This document shows, in pieces, positions 36,026 to 44,608 of a stretch of DNA of 64,000 nt. The position numbers and the translations under genes were made by a program. A model generated the notes under the pieces. That model did not search any database and was not told the DNA's origin. It worked only from the letters and a program-made list of their open reading frames with translations. Each line of letters starts with the position of its first letter. Within the stretch, counting starts at the first letter, position 1. Origin of the DNA: Methanolapillus africanus (GTDB lineage Archaea > Halobacteriota > Methanosarcinia > Methanosarcinales > Methanosarcinaceae); contig NZ_JAWDKD010000015.1 in the NCBI RefSeq assembly GCF_032714475.1, forward strand, positions 71,450 to 135,449, given 5' to 3'.

Positions 36026-36445
36026 ATGACAGTTATTGACGCAAACGGATTAATTTTGGGCCGCCTCTCCAGTGTGGTCGCAAAACGCCTTTTGAACGGC
36101 GAAACCATCGATATTATCAATGCCGAAAAAGCAGTTATCTCAGGCTCCCGCTCCAACATCTTCGCCGACTATGAACACTCGGTCGAAAGAGGACGCCCTG
36201 AATTCGGTCCGTACTTCCCGAAAAGACCGGACAAAATCATGAAAAGAACCGTCCGCGGTATGCTCCCGTACAAGAGACAAAGCGGTCGAAAAGCCTTGGG
36301 CAACTTAAAGGTCTATGTCGGTGTTCCGGCCGAATTCAAAGGCAAAGAAACGGAAACCGTCGAGGCCGCCAGCATGGAACGCCTCAGCTCCAGAAAATAC
36401 GTGCGCCTCGGAGACGTCAGCAAAAAGCTCGGAGCAAACTTCTAA
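36026..36445 (+). CDS. rpl13: 50S ribosomal protein L13
   Basis: 139 residues. Signatures are VIDANGLILGRLSSVVAKRL at the start, FGPYFPKRPDKIMKRTVRGM in the middle and KALGNLKVYVGVP. It binds 23S rRNA and is essential for large-subunit assembly. The length is normal for archaea. S9 follows after 13 bases with its own AAGGAGG. Confidence 0.96.
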   Translation: MTVIDANGLILGRLSSVVAKRLLNGETIDIINAEKAVISGSRSNIFADYEHSVERGRPEFGPYFPKRPDKIMKRTVRGMLPYKRQSGRKALGNLKVYVGVPAEFKGKETETVEAASMERLSSRKYVRLGDVSKKLGANF

Positions 36446-36458
36446 GGAGGAAACATAA

Positions 36459-36866
36459 ATGGCAGAAAAAGTTGTGAACACATCCGGTAAACACAAGACC
36501 GCCGTTGCCAGAGCCGCTGTTAAAAGCGGAACCGGCGTCATCAGAATTAACAAAATTCCGCTTCCGATTTACGGAAACTATCTTGTGAACCAAAAAATTT
36601 CAGAGCCGGTCAACATTGCCGGTGAAAGCGTGATCTCCAAACTCGACATCAGCGTCACCGTTTCCGGCGGCGGCATTGTCGGCCAGGCTTACGCTGCAAG
36701 AACCGCAATTGCCAAAGGCATTGTCGAATTTACAAATGATGTTGCCGTCAAAGACGCTTTCGCGGAATTTGACAGAAGCTTGCTTGTCAGCGACTCCAGA
36801 CAAAAGGAACCGAAATACTTCGGTGGTCCGGGTGCCCGCGCAAGATACCAGAAATCATACAGGTAA
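36459..36866 (+). CDS. rps9: 30S ribosomal protein S9
   Basis: 135 residues. VNTSGKHKTAVARAAVKSG opens the protein and the C-terminus PGARARYQKSYR is the basic tail that reaches the decoding site. The core SVTVSGGGIVGQAYAARTAI is typical. AAGGAGG precedes the ATG. RpoN follows by 11 bases. Confidence 0.96.
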   Translation: MAEKVVNTSGKHKTAVARAAVKSGTGVIRINKIPLPIYGNYLVNQKISEPVNIAGESVISKLDISVTVSGGGIVGQAYAARTAIAKGIVEFTNDVAVKDAFAEFDRSLLVSDSRQKEPKYFGGPGARARYQKSYR

Positions 36867-36877
36867 GGCGAATAACT

Positions 36878-37066
36878 ATGATACCGGTCCGTTGTTTTTC
36901 ATGCGGAAAAATCATTTCATCCAGTTACGAAGAGTTTAAAGCACGCTCCGAAGCCGGCGAGGATAAAGGCAAGGTCTTAGACGACCTCGGCATTAACCGC
37001 TATTGCTGCCGGAGAATGATTTTAAGCCACATCGAAATGGTTGATGTGATTGCTCCATACCAGTAA
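36878..37066 (+). CDS. rpoN: DNA-directed RNA polymerase subunit N
   Basis: 62 residues, the archaeal RPB10 homologue. It contains the zinc site with CFSCGK at the start and RYCCRRM near 43, plus LDDLGINRYC. It has the usual archaeal length and stabilises the D/L/N/P assembly platform of RNA polymerase. Confidence 0.96.
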   Translation: MIPVRCFSCGKIISSSYEEFKARSEAGEDKGKVLDDLGINRYCCRRMILSHIEMVDVIAPYQ

Positions 37067-37127
37067 TGGAATCGCAGCGACAAAATCGCTTGAAAAATAA
37101 AACCGAACAATCAATAATGGTCGAATG

Positions 37128-37176
37128 GATTTTGACGCGTCAAAACCATTCCGCTTTTATTTTTTAAGCGGAAGCA
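37128..37176 (+). promoter_or_regulatory. Palindromes in the rpoN-rpoK spacer
   Basis: The 136-base spacer contains the perfect 16-base palindrome TTTTGACGCGTCAAAA followed by CCGCTTTTATTTTTTAAGCGG, a short hairpin with a T run. A processing site or partial terminator between rpoN and rpoK is possible; the other spacers in this operon are only 9-13 bases. Confidence 0.35.
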
Positions 37177-37202
37177 TTTAAAACAATTATTTTGGTGATG
37201 GT

Positions 37203-37391
37203 ATGGAAATTAAAATTCAAGAGTACACGCGGTTCGAACGCGCCCGCATCGTCGGCGCCCGCGCCCTTCAAATTTCGATGGGTGCGCCTGTTTTAATTCA
37301 AGATTACGAGAAGTCCGGGGTCGACCCGCTTTACATCGCGCTTGAAGAATTCAATAGAGGCGTTGTCCCGATTACGGTGAAAAGGGAATAA
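37203..37391 (+). CDS. rpoK: DNA-directed RNA polymerase subunit K
   Basis: 62 residues, the RPB6/omega homologue. Signatures are YTRFERARIVGARALQISMG and the end GVVPITVKRE. GGTGATGGT stands before the ATG. It helps assemble the largest subunit. It stays in the conserved gene order although the spacer before it is long. Confidence 0.95.
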   Translation: MEIKIQEYTRFERARIVGARALQISMGAPVLIQDYEKSGVDPLYIALEEFNRGVVPITVKRE

Positions 37392-37502
37392 CCGCTTCAT
37401 CGCTTGACTCAATTCAAAATTCAATATTATACAGTCTTAAAAGGAATCTTAACTTAAAGAATTAAGGAAAATTTATTGTCAACAAATAATTTCGGTGATT
37501 CA

Positions 37503-38135
37503 ATGGAAGAAGAAAACTATTCAGCAAACATTTCAGAAGATGTGTCCGCACCCGAGCAATCCTACCTCGTCTCTATCGACGAATACTTGGCCGCCGGCGT
37601 CCACATCGGTACCCAACAGAAAACAAAAGACATGATGCGCTTCGTTTACCGCGTCAGAACCGACGGTTTATACGTTTTGGACATTCAGGCCACCGATGAA
37701 AGAATCATCGCCGCCGCCAACATGTTGTCCAAATACGACATCTCCCGCGTTTTGGTTGTCTCATCCAGACAATACGGTCAATTCCCGGCCAAAATGTTCG
37801 CGAAAGCAACCGGCTGCCGCTCCGCGCTTGGCCGCTTCATTCCGGGCATGCTCACCAACCCGCGCATGGACAGCTACTTTGAACCGGAAATCGTCATCGT
37901 GACCGACCCGGCCGGCGACGCCCAAGTGATCAAAGAAGCCTTTGACATCAGCGTTCCGGTGATCGCCCTTTGCGACTCCAACAACCTGGCGAAAAATGTC
38001 GACCTCGTGATTCCGACCAACAACAAAGGAAGAAAAGCCTTGTCCTTGGTTTACTGGCTCCTCGCCCGCGAGATTGCCAAAAACAAAGGTATGCAATTCA
38101 GCTACGAGCTTTCTGACTTTGAAGTGCCGTTGTAA
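37503..38135 (+). CDS. rps2: 30S ribosomal protein S2
   Basis: 210 residues from the ATG at 37503 (GGTGATT upstream); a TTG nine codons earlier is less likely. Signatures are DEYLAAGVHIGTQQKTKDM, FAKATGCRSALGRFIPGMLT, and VIALCDSNNLAKNVDLVIP. It is the last gene of the operon and is followed by a strong terminator. Confidence 0.95.
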   Translation: MEEENYSANISEDVSAPEQSYLVSIDEYLAAGVHIGTQQKTKDMMRFVYRVRTDGLYVLDIQATDERIIAAANMLSKYDISRVLVVSSRQYGQFPAKMFAKATGCRSALGRFIPGMLTNPRMDSYFEPEIVIVTDPAGDAQVIKEAFDISVPVIALCDSNNLAKNVDLVIPTNNKGRKALSLVYWLLAREIAKNKGMQFSYELSDFEVPL

Positions 38136-38165
38136 TTCTGAAATTGTTAAAATTAAAAAAAGATT

Positions 38166-38200
38166 GGCAGCCGTTTCAACGAAACGGCTGCCTTTTTTTA
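38166..38200 (+). terminator. Terminator of the L18e-S2 operon
   Basis: GGCAGCCGTTTC and GAAACGGCTGCC, perfect 12-base arms with loop AAC, followed by seven T. Confidence 0.9.
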
Positions 38201-38290
38201 TTGATTTTTGGAGTTTTGGGTTTCAAGTCCAATTGTTTTTGTTTTTTTGTTTTTCACTGTTACCGTGCATTGAAAATTGTTTCGGTGCCG

Positions 38291-38388
38291 GCATATCTTT
38301 GAAAAATCTGATGGTTTATACGTGTTTTTATATGTGGTCGGCTCATATTTATTTCAATTTTATTAAATTGAATTAAATCTAATTCTCT
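38291..38388 (-). repeat. Promoter-region repeat, copy 1 (left of the Abi gene)
   Basis: It begins GCATATCTTTGAAAAATC and continues TTTTTATATGTGGTCGGCTC to ATTAAATCTAATTCT. It matches 39564-39660 and, over most of its length, 41042-41120. It ends one base before the stop codon of the Abi gene. The matching region at 41 kb is the promoter of the matrixin gene, so this is an orphan promoter copy. Confidence 0.75.
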
Positions 38389-38389
38389 T

Positions 38390-39337
38390 TTATTTCCAAA
38401 AAGACTCTTTATCCCAATTTTTAACAAATCCCATATCTCCTCTTTTGTCGGCAGGTAATTTTCTCATTAATTCTTTCAGTTCTATTCTGAATTGATTTTC
38501 CGGTTCAATAATATCCAAAAGATATTGGATGCAGCAAATTGATGAATATATTTTTGTTTTGTATGTCGGCTGCTTATTGATAAATGGATTGAGAACACCG
38601 GCTAAATCTAACACTTCAATCGGGATTGATTTATTCCATAGTCTACCATGGTGAGCGCATGTGTTGCGAACAATCTGAATGCAACGAATCCATTTACTAA
38701 GCAGGCGTGTACTTTTTAGCCCGAATTGCTTTGCGATATCTATTTTTGGCGCCTTTGAATCATCTAATATCTTGTAGAGAAATGATAGTTCTCCAATGCT
38801 GATTATTTCTAAACACATCCAAACCGGAGGGACCAGCGGGTCATCATATGTCTTTTGATAATCTGTTATGGATTGTTCTTCGCTTCTGTAAACATTATCC
38901 GATAAGCGGTTTATAAATTCGGTATAATCATCTTTACAATAGCTGTGACCATCTTTCCCTTTTTTTATTGCAGTGGGTTTAAAGAGGGACGGATCAAGGT
39001 GCCAATGACTTCCATATTTCATAGCATATTGGTTGGAAATTTGAGTTTTTAGGGCAATTTCAATTTTTCCGATCGAGACAAAGAGTAACGTTCTGAGGTC
39101 TTGATCAAAATCGTATAAATTAAGAATCTGTTCAAAATCCGTTCCGTTTTTAAAAGAATGTTCTGCATCATTTCGATTCTGAAATATAAACATATATCCG
39201 CTGAATCTGTAATAGCAATTATAAGAGAGAAAACGATCTGCAGCGGTTTTGTCGCAGCTATCAAATAACAAACCTTTTTGTTCCAGCACATTAATTTGAT
39301 CTGAAACAGAAATGGCTGGTTTGCAGTATTTGGTCAT
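38390..39337 (-). CDS. Abi_2 family abortive-infection protein (AbiD/AbiF type, HEPN)
   Basis: 315 residues from the ATG at 39337; the frame extends to a TTG at 39382. The N-terminus has ISVSDQINVLEQKGL and, near 45, LSYNCYYRFSGYMFIF, which are typical of the Abi_2 family. The HEPN-type RNase motif is IVRNTCAHHGRLWN (Arg-Asn-x3-His) near 230. Family members block phage by degrading RNA when activated; here activity is inferred. The gene is bracketed by direct repeats of about 97 bases (38291-38388 and 39564-39660), which suggests insertion or recombination. No antitoxin-like partner is visible. Confidence 0.85.
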   Translation of the reverse strand: MTKYCKPAISVSDQINVLEQKGLLFDSCDKTAADRFLSYNCYYRFSGYMFIFQNRNDAEHSFKNGTDFEQILNLYDFDQDLRTLLFVSIGKIEIALKTQISNQYAMKYGSHWHLDPSLFKPTAIKKGKDGHSYCKDDYTEFINRLSDNVYRSEEQSITDYQKTYDDPLVPPVWMCLEIISIGELSFLYKILDDSKAPKIDIAKQFGLKSTRLLSKWIRCIQIVRNTCAHHGRLWNKSIPIEVLDLAGVLNPFINKQPTYKTKIYSSICCIQYLLDIIEPENQFRIELKELMRKLPADKRGDMGFVKNWDKESFWK

Positions 39338-39515
39338 AACAATCAAAAAAGAAGTTGTTATGGATTTATCACATAACAACAAGTGTTACGTAATAAATCC
39401 GGCATGACCTAATAAGCATCGTTGAGTGGCTCATTAAATTCTGTTAAAAATGACATCTACTTTATAATATTTATAAGTTCTGTATTTTCAAAATAACATT
39501 CAGTTGAGTTCATTG

Positions 39516-39660
39516 TTTATTCCTCCAGTATTTCGCCGCGCTTTGAAATTTAATTCTCTGCGGGCATATCGTTGAAAAACGTGGAGGTTTATACGGCTTT
39601 TTATATGTGGTCGACTCATATCTATTTCAATTATATTTATTCAATTAAATCTAATTCTTT
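39516..39660 (-). repeat. Promoter-region repeat, copy 2 (right of the Abi gene)
   Basis: It matches the whole promoter and leader of the matrixin gene (40992-41120), including GGAGGAATAAA, the 5' stem-loop and the TATA box ACATATAAAAAG. Downstream of it on the minus strand there is only a short frame from an ATG at 39513 and then the Abi gene, so this promoter may now drive Abi. Confidence 0.75.
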
Positions 39661-39707
39661 GTTTAATTCAAATAGCCGGTGGCTGTTTTGTAGAAATCAT
39701 CAAAAAT

Positions 39708-39726
39708 GATTGCCATAACGCGCGCG
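39708..39726 (-). repeat. Solitary GC box
   Basis: GATTGCCATAACGCGCGCG as written, about 125 bases beyond the matrixin stop, past its terminator. The flank AAAAATGATTGCCATAACGC is identical to the copy at 42115. Confidence 0.6.
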
Positions 39727-39780
39727 GTGGCACTTGCAAAATTAAAAAAACAAAAACAAACATAATCTCCACTCACAAAA

Positions 39781-39817
39781 AAAGAGTTTGAGAGGGCAGT
39801 CAAGCCCTCAAACTTTT
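39781..39817 (-). terminator. Terminator of the matrixin gene
   Basis: On the minus strand AAAAAGTTTGAGGGC pairs with GCCCTCTCAAACTCTTT, followed by T-rich sequence. It resembles the terminator at 42181 in its GAGTTTGAGGG stem. Confidence 0.7.
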
Positions 39818-39851
39818 TCGTATTCGGTATTTAATTTCTTCAAGTCTTTAT

Positions 39852-40991
39852 TTACAAACTTTCCTGAACAATTGAAAGCATTTTTTCTGTATCGATTTCT
39901 TGATCAAATCCGTTGACTGCCGTTTTTTCGTCAACAATTTTCAATTCGCCTTGCGGGTGGACATAACGGAATGTTCTTCCGGTTTTTTGGTCGACGTCGC
40001 TTCCGAAAAGATAAAGGATGACGCTTTCCCCTTCGGAATATTCTGTTTGGTCATCGCAAACCATCGTGATTCCGTCGAGTGTTCCACCGATTTGCCGGAT
40101 GTAAATTTCGTTTTCCGACAGTTTCCCTTTGTAAACATCATCAACAGAGATGACGACGTCGTGGACAATTTGATTGTTGCCGATGGAAATTGAATTTTCT
40201 TTTTTGACCACAGGTTCAGCTTTGTCAAAAGAGACCCAATGAGCCGGAAGTTCTCCTTTGACCGTTCCTCGAATCACAAGATCTGCTTTTTGTGCCAGTT
40301 CCTGATCCGAAACCTCAGCGTAACATTGGTGAACTTTGAAAATGGGTTCGTTGATTTGTTTTTCCTCTTCCGGAATCGGCGTTATGCCGGAAGTCATGCT
40401 TTTCGATTTTGTACCATACAAATTCTTAACACCGTTGATATCATCTTGGCTCAAGAATGACAAATATTTGTAAGGTGTTTTCATGATGGCATTCAATACG
40501 TTCGAGTGCTCAAGTCCGAGCGCATGCCCAAGTTCGTGAAGGGCAAGTCTTTCCACATTAAAATATCCGTTTTGCAGGGATTGTGAGTGGCTGGTTGTGA
40601 AATTGTTTGCGTAGTAGGTATTGTATCGAACATCTGAGTCGTTTATATACCATCTGTTGTTTTGTCTTTCAAAGTTCATCGCTTGTGCTTGTGCAAGCCA
40701 GGGCAAAGTGCTGTTGTTCGTGCCGTAATACGTCATGTAAACGGAAACATTTAGCTGATTCGCAGGTGTTGCAAACCGGAAATTTGAACCGGCGTTGGAC
40801 CACTTGTTCGCTGCGCTCAAAAACGAAGCTTGATAAGAGGTTGGAAATGAAGATTCGAATTTGATGGTTGCTGTTTTGTTGTACCAAGTGTAGTTTCCGG
40901 CACTGTATGCCGCGGCCGGAATGATAACGGCGCATAAAAATAAGACCATTATCAAAATCGGCAGAGCTTTAGTTAATTTATTTGTTGTCAT
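39852..40991 (-). CDS. Secreted matrixin-type metallopeptidase with C-terminal GTVK domain
   Basis: 379 residues from the ATG at 40991 (GGAGGAATAAA upstream). A signal peptide or helix covers about 8-31. The zinc motif HELGHALGLEH is at 152-162 and the Met-turn NAIMKTPY follows at 167-174: a matrixin/metzincin catalytic domain without an evident propeptide cysteine switch. From about 235 the protein has ADLVIRGTVKGELPAHW, VVISVDDVYKGKLSENEIY, RQIGGTLDG and GESVILYLFG, the domain of the lipoprotein cluster. The fusion suggests that the domain acts at the cell surface with a protease. Stop TAA. Confidence 0.88.
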   Translation of the reverse strand: MTTNKLTKALPILIMVLFLCAVIIPAAAYSAGNYTWYNKTATIKFESSFPTSYQASFLSAANKWSNAGSNFRFATPANQLNVSVYMTYYGTNNSTLPWLAQAQAMNFERQNNRWYINDSDVRYNTYYANNFTTSHSQSLQNGYFNVERLALHELGHALGLEHSNVLNAIMKTPYKYLSFLSQDDINGVKNLYGTKSKSMTSGITPIPEEEKQINEPIFKVHQCYAEVSDQELAQKADLVIRGTVKGELPAHWVSFDKAEPVVKKENSISIGNNQIVHDVVISVDDVYKGKLSENEIYIRQIGGTLDGITMVCDDQTEYSEGESVILYLFGSDVDQKTGRTFRYVHPQGELKIVDEKTAVNGFDQEIDTEKMLSIVQESL

Positions 40992-41120
40992 TTTATTCCT
41001 CCATATAGTTTGCCGCACTTTGAAATTTAATTCTCTGCGGGCATATCGTTGAAAAACGTGGAGGTTTATACGGCTTTTTATATGTGGTCGACTCATATCT
41101 ATTTCAATTATATTTTATTT
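40992..41120 (-). promoter_or_regulatory. Promoter and 5' leader of the matrixin gene (repeat copy 3)
   Basis: TATA box ACATATAAAAAG at 41086-41075 on the minus strand; a start near 41050 is expected. The predicted RNA then opens with a stem-loop at 41043-41011 (TGCCCGCA with TGCGGCA), directly before the Shine-Dalgarno TGGAGG at 41003-40998. The same arrangement is kept in copy 2. The rest of the gap to 41298 is A/T-rich, with ATTTCTATC repeats. Confidence 0.55.
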
Positions 41121-41298
41121 GATTTTATCCAATTCAATCCTCAATTCATTTCTATTTATTTCATTTCTATCAATCTCATTTCTATCTATTTTTATTTTAT
41201 ACAATAGTTTACATTAATCTTTTAAAAAATATTTCGAAATATTTTTATACATAGCGATTTTTTCTCTTTTAACCCTTTTAATTGAGGAGGTTATTCAC

Positions 41299-42063
41299 AT
41301 GGAGAAAAAAACAAAACAAATTATCCTTTTCGCTGCTACCGCTATTTTGGTTGTTGCACTTGCGGCAGCTGCAATGTATCTTATATCTCAAAACAACTCA
41401 GCTGATTCCAACGGGATTCAAAATTCAAGTTCAAATCAAACACTTGAATCCGTCACAAAAACCAATGACAATATTAATTATTCATATCTGAGGGGCGGAA
41501 CTCGAATTGTCCGGCAATTTGATCCGAACGATTTTGTCTCTCGACCACATGTGACGTACCCACCAGAGTCTGCGCCGCCTTGGACGGAAAAAGGAATCAT
41601 GGATGACGCGGATTTGATTGTTCGGGGAACGGTTGTTCAAGTTCAGCCGGACCGATGGGACACGCCGGACGGGACCAGCCCGGTCATTCGAACGCCGAAT
41701 TTCTTTTCAGTCCGGGGTGAAATTTACCACTTGATTGTCGTTGACGTGGAAGAAGTTTACAAAGGAGAATTGAAAGGCGCCGTTGACGGAAAAATTTACA
41801 TTCGGCAAATGGGCGGCGCCGACGACGGCGTTTCTATGGATGTTGGACTTCCGGATTACCGGGAGAATGAATCGGTTATTTTGTGTTTGACAGTTCTTCC
41901 GGAAATTCAAAATCAAGCGGAATCCGTTCATTATAATGGGAATCCCGGTGGCGTTTTTTTCGTTGTGAATGAAACGACATGTGTGAACGGGTATAATCAA
42001 AAAGCAAATTTAGAAGAAGTTTTTGTTCTTCTTAATGTTTCCAATCCGTACGTTCAATTTTAA
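41299..42063 (+). CDS. Membrane-anchored surface protein with GTV-type domain
   Basis: 254 residues. An N-terminal helix (about 8-30) anchors it; there is no lipobox Cys. A Ser/Asn-rich linker follows, then the shared domain: DDADLIVRGTVVQVQPDRWDT, LIVVDVEEVYKGELKG, IYIRQMGGADDGVSMDVG, ESVILCLTVLP and GVFFVVNETTCVNGYNQ. It is closer to the C-terminal domain of the matrixin (VYKG, RQ-GG, VNGF-Q) than to the 17-23 kb lipoproteins. GAGGAGG precedes the ATG. It is divergent from the matrixin gene, so the two may be co-regulated. Confidence 0.8.
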   Translation: MEKKTKQIILFAATAILVVALAAAAMYLISQNNSADSNGIQNSSSNQTLESVTKTNDNINYSYLRGGTRIVRQFDPNDFVSRPHVTYPPESAPPWTEKGIMDDADLIVRGTVVQVQPDRWDTPDGTSPVIRTPNFFSVRGEIYHLIVVDVEEVYKGELKGAVDGKIYIRQMGGADDGVSMDVGLPDYRENESVILCLTVLPEIQNQAESVHYNGNPGGVFFVVNETTCVNGYNQKANLEEVFVLLNVSNPYVQF

Positions 42064-42114
42064 TTGATGAAAAATTAAAAATCAAGGTTGAATTTGGTTG
42101 ACATCATCAAAAAT

Positions 42115-42133
42115 GATTGCCATAACGCGCGCG
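42115..42133 (-). repeat. Solitary GC box
   Basis: GATTGCCATAACGCGCGCG as written, between the end of the + strand surface-protein gene and the nrdD terminator, GC end towards nrdD. Confidence 0.6.
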
Positions 42134-42180
42134 CCGGCGCCAAAAACTCAAAAAAATAATACAGTTCCCGCAATCAAAAA

Positions 42181-42220
42181 AAAGAGTTTGAGGGGGCAGT
42201 CTAAAACCCTCAAACTCTTT
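42181..42220 (-). terminator. Terminator of nrdD
   Basis: AAAGAGTTTGAGGG and CCCTCAAACTCTTT, perfect 14-base arms, with an A run on the + strand side (a T run for nrdD). Confidence 0.85.
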
Positions 42221-42241
42221 TGGTTGGGCTGTCGGGTCCTT

Positions 42242-44560
42242 TCAGACCTTCATGTTTCTCGGGTCGACGCGTGTCCGGTCAACCAATTCTTGTTTTTTGC
42301 CGGCATTCCAGCCGTTCACGGATTGGAGGTATCCTGTGATTCTTGACAAGTGGTCAATATTTCCGGAACCGCACTTCGGGCAGCATTCTTTGATGCCGGA
42401 AGCCACGTATCCTTCGTCTTTACAAACGGTGATGTCGCGTGTGAAGGCGAAATATCCGGTGTGGGTGTTCTTGGCGATGTGCATGGCCATCTCCTGAAGT
42501 CCTTGCGGATCCGGGTTTCCTTCGCCGAGCCAGATGTGGAGGATGTTTCCGCCGTCAACGATCGGGAAGAAGGTTTGTTCAACATTGATTCTTTCAATAA
42601 TGGAGATGTCGGCGCTCGGCGGGACGTGGGTGCCGTTGGTGTAATACACCGGAAGATCTTTTCCACTGCCGTTGGCAAGTTCGCGCTTGGCCAATTCCAC
42701 GTCGCCGTTCATGTTGCATTCGGCTTTTCCGGCGTATTCCGGATGAAGGAGGTCGGAAACCGCAAAGCGCTGGGCGGTGGTTTCGGCCGGCGTTCTTGCA
42801 AGGGCGATTTCGATGCCGTTTTCCTGAGACAACTTTTGAGCGTACATTTTCATTTCGTACATGACGCGGATGGCGAATTTGTAGGAATCTTTGGATTCGT
42901 AAATGGAGCTGCCGGTGTGGTATTGGACCATTTCGTTGATGCCGACGACGCCGATGGTGTAAACCAGGCTGTCGAAATCGACGGCGATGGCGCCTTTTTC
43001 GCCGGTGTTCGGGTCTTTGGGCGTCATGGCGGCAAACGGAATCCGGTTGCAGTCCAAGAGGTGGTCCATCCACTTCTTTTTGACGCGGAAGACTTCGATG
43101 GATTTTGCCATCAGGTATTTGAGTTCCTCAAAGAGCTTTTCATCATCGTGCTCGGCTTTGTAAGCGGCGCGCGGGCAGTTGAGGGACATAACCATCCAGG
43201 AGCCCATGGAGAAGTGTTTTCCGTCCCGGAAGTAGAGTTTGTCGTCAAATTCGCTGTCGTCGGTCGGGTTGGCGGAGAACTGGTAGGCGCAGCACTGGTA
43301 GCAGCTGATGCCTTCGCCGGCGCCGCGGTATTCCGGAATCTGGTTGTCGAAATACGGGGTGCCGAACTTGGCGGCCAATTCAAAGGTCAAGCGGTAGAGG
43401 TCGTTGTAAGACAAAACGTCCGGGTTGGCTCTGTTGAAAGTTTCGTCTTCTTCCATGAAGTCGGGTTCGATGGAGATTTCCGGTTTCGGGAAGCTGAACG
43501 GCTTTCCCCAGGCGTCGCCTTTCAGCATAACGACCATGAGGGCGCGGAATCCTTTGCGGACTTCTTTTTCGAGTTCGCCGTATTTCCAGACTTTTGTGCC
43601 GTGTTCGCCGTCCCAGACTTTTCCCATGGCAACGACCGGCTTGTCTTTCCAGAGTTTCGGAATGCCGGGGGACAACTGAACGGACGAGAAGACCGTTTGT
43701 CCGCCGCGGGCGCACATCATTTGCATCATTTCGTACACGAACATCTGCATGAGCTGTTCGAGTTCCTTGTCGGTTTTGCCGACAAAGTACGGGGCGAGGA
43801 AGGTCAGGAAGTTATAGAATCCCTGGCCGCCGGCAAAGTTGGTTTGGGCGGATCCCATCACTTTCACGGCGTGAAGGATCGCCACTTCGGCGTTCATGGC
43901 GGGTCCGGCCACACTGGACTGGACGCCGACGCCGTCGGGCATCAAACCGTAGTAGAAGAAATACCGAAGGTCCCAGTCTTGACAGAACGGGCGGGTGCCG
44001 AAGTATTCCAAGTCGTGGATGTGGAAGTCGCCGTTCAAGTGAAGGTCGGCGAGGTTGCCGGGCATCAAGAGAAGGTTTTGTTCCTTGGACATCTTGTCGG
44101 CCTTTTTCTTGTGCGACGTTTCGGCGTTGTCGAGTTGGTTGGCGTTGTCGTGGGACTCGAATCCGAGACCGGAGTCGATTTCGCAGGAGTCGTAAACGGA
44201 AGCGCCGACACGGGTCATGATGTTGCGCCATTCGGTGTGGCCGCGTTCGAGGAGGACGCAGTTAACGATTTCACGGACCAGCGGACCGGAGAGGAATTTC
44301 AAATTCATTTTTCGGATGCGGGCTTCGGCGTCTTTGGCGATGTCGTTGGCTTCATCGCGGGTGATTCCGGGGACGCTGTAGAAACGCTCGGCGAGCTGGG
44401 TTTCTTTCATCAATTGCTTGACGATTTCATTCCGGTCCCAGTCAAGCATGTATCCGCTTGTCGTTCTGACTTTCGGCATGGTGGAAATCGTGCTCCCGTC
44501 GAATGTCTGCTGGACTTGCTTCGGAAGCTTATCTCCATTGTTGTTAAGATCGATTGACAT
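42242..44560 (-). CDS. nrdD: Anaerobic (class III) ribonucleoside-triphosphate reductase
   Basis: 772 residues. It reduces NTPs to dNTPs with a glycyl radical. An N-terminal ATP-cone (residues about 30-125, RTTSGYMLDWDRNEIVKQLM) precedes the catalytic barrel. The C-terminus has a zinc-ribbon remnant ECCPKCGSGNI and the glycyl-radical region RITGYLQSVNGWNAGKKQEL. The radical is made by NrdG, a radical-SAM activase not found next to it. A glutaredoxin-like gene lies 48 bases upstream in the same orientation and may supply electrons. AGAGGAAAA precedes the ATG. Stop TGA. Confidence 0.95.
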   Translation of the reverse strand: MSIDLNNNGDKLPKQVQQTFDGSTISTMPKVRTTSGYMLDWDRNEIVKQLMKETQLAERFYSVPGITRDEANDIAKDAEARIRKMNLKFLSGPLVREIVNCVLLERGHTEWRNIMTRVGASVYDSCEIDSGLGFESHDNANQLDNAETSHKKKADKMSKEQNLLLMPGNLADLHLNGDFHIHDLEYFGTRPFCQDWDLRYFFYYGLMPDGVGVQSSVAGPAMNAEVAILHAVKVMGSAQTNFAGGQGFYNFLTFLAPYFVGKTDKELEQLMQMFVYEMMQMMCARGGQTVFSSVQLSPGIPKLWKDKPVVAMGKVWDGEHGTKVWKYGELEKEVRKGFRALMVVMLKGDAWGKPFSFPKPEISIEPDFMEEDETFNRANPDVLSYNDLYRLTFELAAKFGTPYFDNQIPEYRGAGEGISCYQCCAYQFSANPTDDSEFDDKLYFRDGKHFSMGSWMVMSLNCPRAAYKAEHDDEKLFEELKYLMAKSIEVFRVKKKWMDHLLDCNRIPFAAMTPKDPNTGEKGAIAVDFDSLVYTIGVVGINEMVQYHTGSSIYESKDSYKFAIRVMYEMKMYAQKLSQENGIEIALARTPAETTAQRFAVSDLLHPEYAGKAECNMNGDVELAKRELANGSGKDLPVYYTNGTHVPPSADISIIERINVEQTFFPIVDGGNILHIWLGEGNPDPQGLQEMAMHIAKNTHTGYFAFTRDITVCKDEGYVASGIKECCPKCGSGNIDHLSRITGYLQSVNGWNAGKKQELVDRTRVDPRNMKV

Positions 44561-44608
44561 TTTTTTCCTCTTTTGAATTGATGTATATTGTTGATGTTGA
44601 ATGACTGA

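Noticed and set aside
39363..39513. Short minus-strand frame after a strong GGAGG, with two TAG codons read through (begins MNSTECYFENTE)
   Set aside because: About 50 codons with two TAGs and no protein-like features; it is more likely a remnant left behind a duplicated promoter, though read-through cannot be excluded.
42350..44557. Very long + strand frame opposite nrdD
   Set aside because: It is the antisense shadow of nrdD, created by codon bias; the translation is rich in Val/Phe/Gly without domain patterns, while the minus strand gives a full NrdD.
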